Of a stretch of 64,000 nt of DNA, positions 62,828 through 64,000 are shown piece after piece; positions within the stretch are counted from its first letter, which is position 1, and every line of letters starts with the position of its first letter. The notes beneath the pieces were generated by a model. That model had not been told where the DNA came from. It saw only the letters and a program-made list of their open reading frames with translations, and ran no database searches. The translations under genes were made by a program, and so were the position numbers. Origin of the DNA: Aquarana catesbeiana (taxonomy: Eukaryota > Chordata > Amphibia > Anura > Ranidae); the NCBI RefSeq assembly GCF_042186555.1, contig NC_133334.1:214640220-214704219 (forward strand), given 5' to 3'.

Positions 62828-63552
62828 TGGCGGGGCGGTACAGCTCTCGTTCTAGGACGGCGTCATATGATGGCGTCCCAGAAAGGCCGCATTCGCGCGC
62901 GCGCAGCGCGGTGATCGTGGCTGCATCGTGTTGCTACGACACGGCGCGACCCCGAACTGTGTAAATAGCGGCTTATTAACCATGTGATCGGCTGTGTCCA
63001 ATCACAGCCAGTCACATGTAAACAAGGAAGTGCCGGTAATCGGCGCTCCTCACCTCACACCGACAGAGTGTGAGGAGAGGAGAGCCGATCAGCGGCATCT
63101 CCTCACAGGGGGACATCTAGGGATGTAATCAGGGCACTGATCATCAGTGCCCTGATTACAATAAAAAAAAAAGGGTCACAAACAGTGCCCACTATTGCTC
63201 ACCAGTGCCAGCATATAGTGCACACCAGTGGCAGCAATCAGTGCCCACCACTGCCCACAAGTGCCACCAATCAGTGCCCATTAGTGATGCCAGTCAGTGC
63301 TGGCAATCAGTGCTGCCTATCAGTGCTGCCCATCAGTGCCTGCCACTGTTGTCGATCAATGCCCTGACAGATGTTGGCCGACTCAACCTGTATATTTCTT
63401 GCTACTGCCATAACCTACAGCCCAAAATAAATTTCCCTTCTCCTGACGATCACAGCGATACCGCATATGTGTATTTTGTTTGTACCCGCAGTACAGACCA
63501 GAAACATTATTGCGCATTTTTGCATTTTTTTATCCTGTCTAAAACACACTGA
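62828..63552. repeat. TTAACC-related element with CAGTGCC array
   Basis: GC-rich left part (CGCGCGCGCGCAGCGCGG near 62,893), then a run of CAGTGCC/ATCAGTG units at 63,180-63,365, as at 9.9-10.1 kb, then CACAGCGATACCGCATATGT. Short frames across the run are artefacts. Confidence 0.5.
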
Positions 63553-64000
63553 TACTAATTTATAAAATACTGTTTTAAAAAAAATCCTACCCAAAATATA
63601 CTGACCCTTGTCCCTTACCTTTGCCCCAACTCTAAGGTGTCCTTTTATGAAAGTGCGGTAAAATACCGCTTTTCAGTTCTCAGGCATTCTCAGAGGAGAT
63701 CGCTCTCCTCTGAGTGCCTGTTTATGAAAGTGTGTAGATCACTTTTCATGTTGAGTTGAGGAGTGATCTACAAACGCCGGGAACTCCTGAGAATGGCTCC
63801 TCTCACTGTAATCTCGCGTGATATAGCGGGATTACAGTATGAGGAACCATAAAATACAAAGTGTAACACAAATCAGCACACATTATTCCCCAACATATTA
63901 ATAAAATAATAAAGTTAAATTCCCCCTATACAATATACATTAACCTAATTATAAAAAAAACATTGTTTTTATCAATATTTAAAGATCATACATGTCCCTA
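63553..64000. other. Intronic or intergenic; small palindrome
   Basis: No gene. CTCAGAGGAG-ATCG-CTCCTCTGAG (63,688-63,714) and inverted flanks around GAGTGATCTAC mark a small fold-back repeat. Confidence 0.45.

Larger units (their letters stand above)
58615..64000 (+). other. Probable intron 1 of the host gene (incomplete)
   Basis: Begins GTGAGT after the exon. No downstream exon was recognised before the window ends. It holds an element-like stretch at about 58,860-59,200 (TTCACACGAC...GTGTAAACCGGCC), a 30-bp minisatellite, MITEs, a SINE and TTAA elements. If the exon call is wrong this is intergenic. Confidence 0.5.

Overview
The window is vertebrate nuclear DNA made almost entirely of transposable elements. 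It shows retrotransposon classes typical of vertebrates, a reverse-transcribed U2 snRNA, and one probable first exon of a host gene behind a GC-rich promoter. Several families recur in the window: TTAA-flanked elements starting CCACTTCAGCCCC, fold-back elements built on AAAGTGCA/TGCACTTT, and PIF/Harbinger-like MITEs with GTACACACGA ends. I associate this mixture with a large anuran genome, probably a ranid-type frog. That placement is inference from repeat content; nothing here names a species.

Layout. 1-10,493: intergenic DNA with an L1 ORF1 fragment (about 1.5-2.4 kb), AT microsatellites, a hAT MITE with target duplication (7,857-8,388) and a TTAACC-family element. 10,494-21,988: an L1-type LINE on the minus strand flanked by a 15-bp target duplication. 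It is broken by an unknown insertion in ORF2, by a young 5.5-kb Penelope-like element on the plus strand (14,066-19,561; near-identical long direct repeats, an upstream ORF, and an RT plus GIY-YIG ORF), and by a 785-bp insertion in ORF1 bounded by a 167-bp duplication. 22-27.4 kb: MITEs and a degraded hAT relative.

27,461-35,551: the best-preserved element, an 8,075-bp hAT transposon with a perfect 8-bp target duplication, matching ends, an uninterrupted 1,092-codon transposase, and three tandem arrays. Two arrays lie upstream (57/69 bp and 167 bp, the latter with a TATA-like motif in every unit). One lies downstream (142 bp, with a GC hairpin in every unit). 35.6-58.2 kb: an L1 3' fragment, a 2.1-kb element with about 390-bp inverted arms each carrying a hammerhead-ribozyme-like motif, many MITEs and fold-backs, and a U2 retropseudogene (47.6-47.8 kb).

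58.27-64 kb: a GC-box promoter and a signal-peptide exon ending in a consensus splice donor at 58,614/58,615, followed by what is probably intron 1. That intron holds a 30-bp minisatellite and a tRNA-derived SINE split cleanly by a TTAA-inserting transposon.

The elements are best read as separate waves of insertion. The Penelope-like element and the hAT are the young, possibly competent ones; the L1 is dead. There is no bacterial operon structure, no CRISPR array, and no recognisable viral gene.
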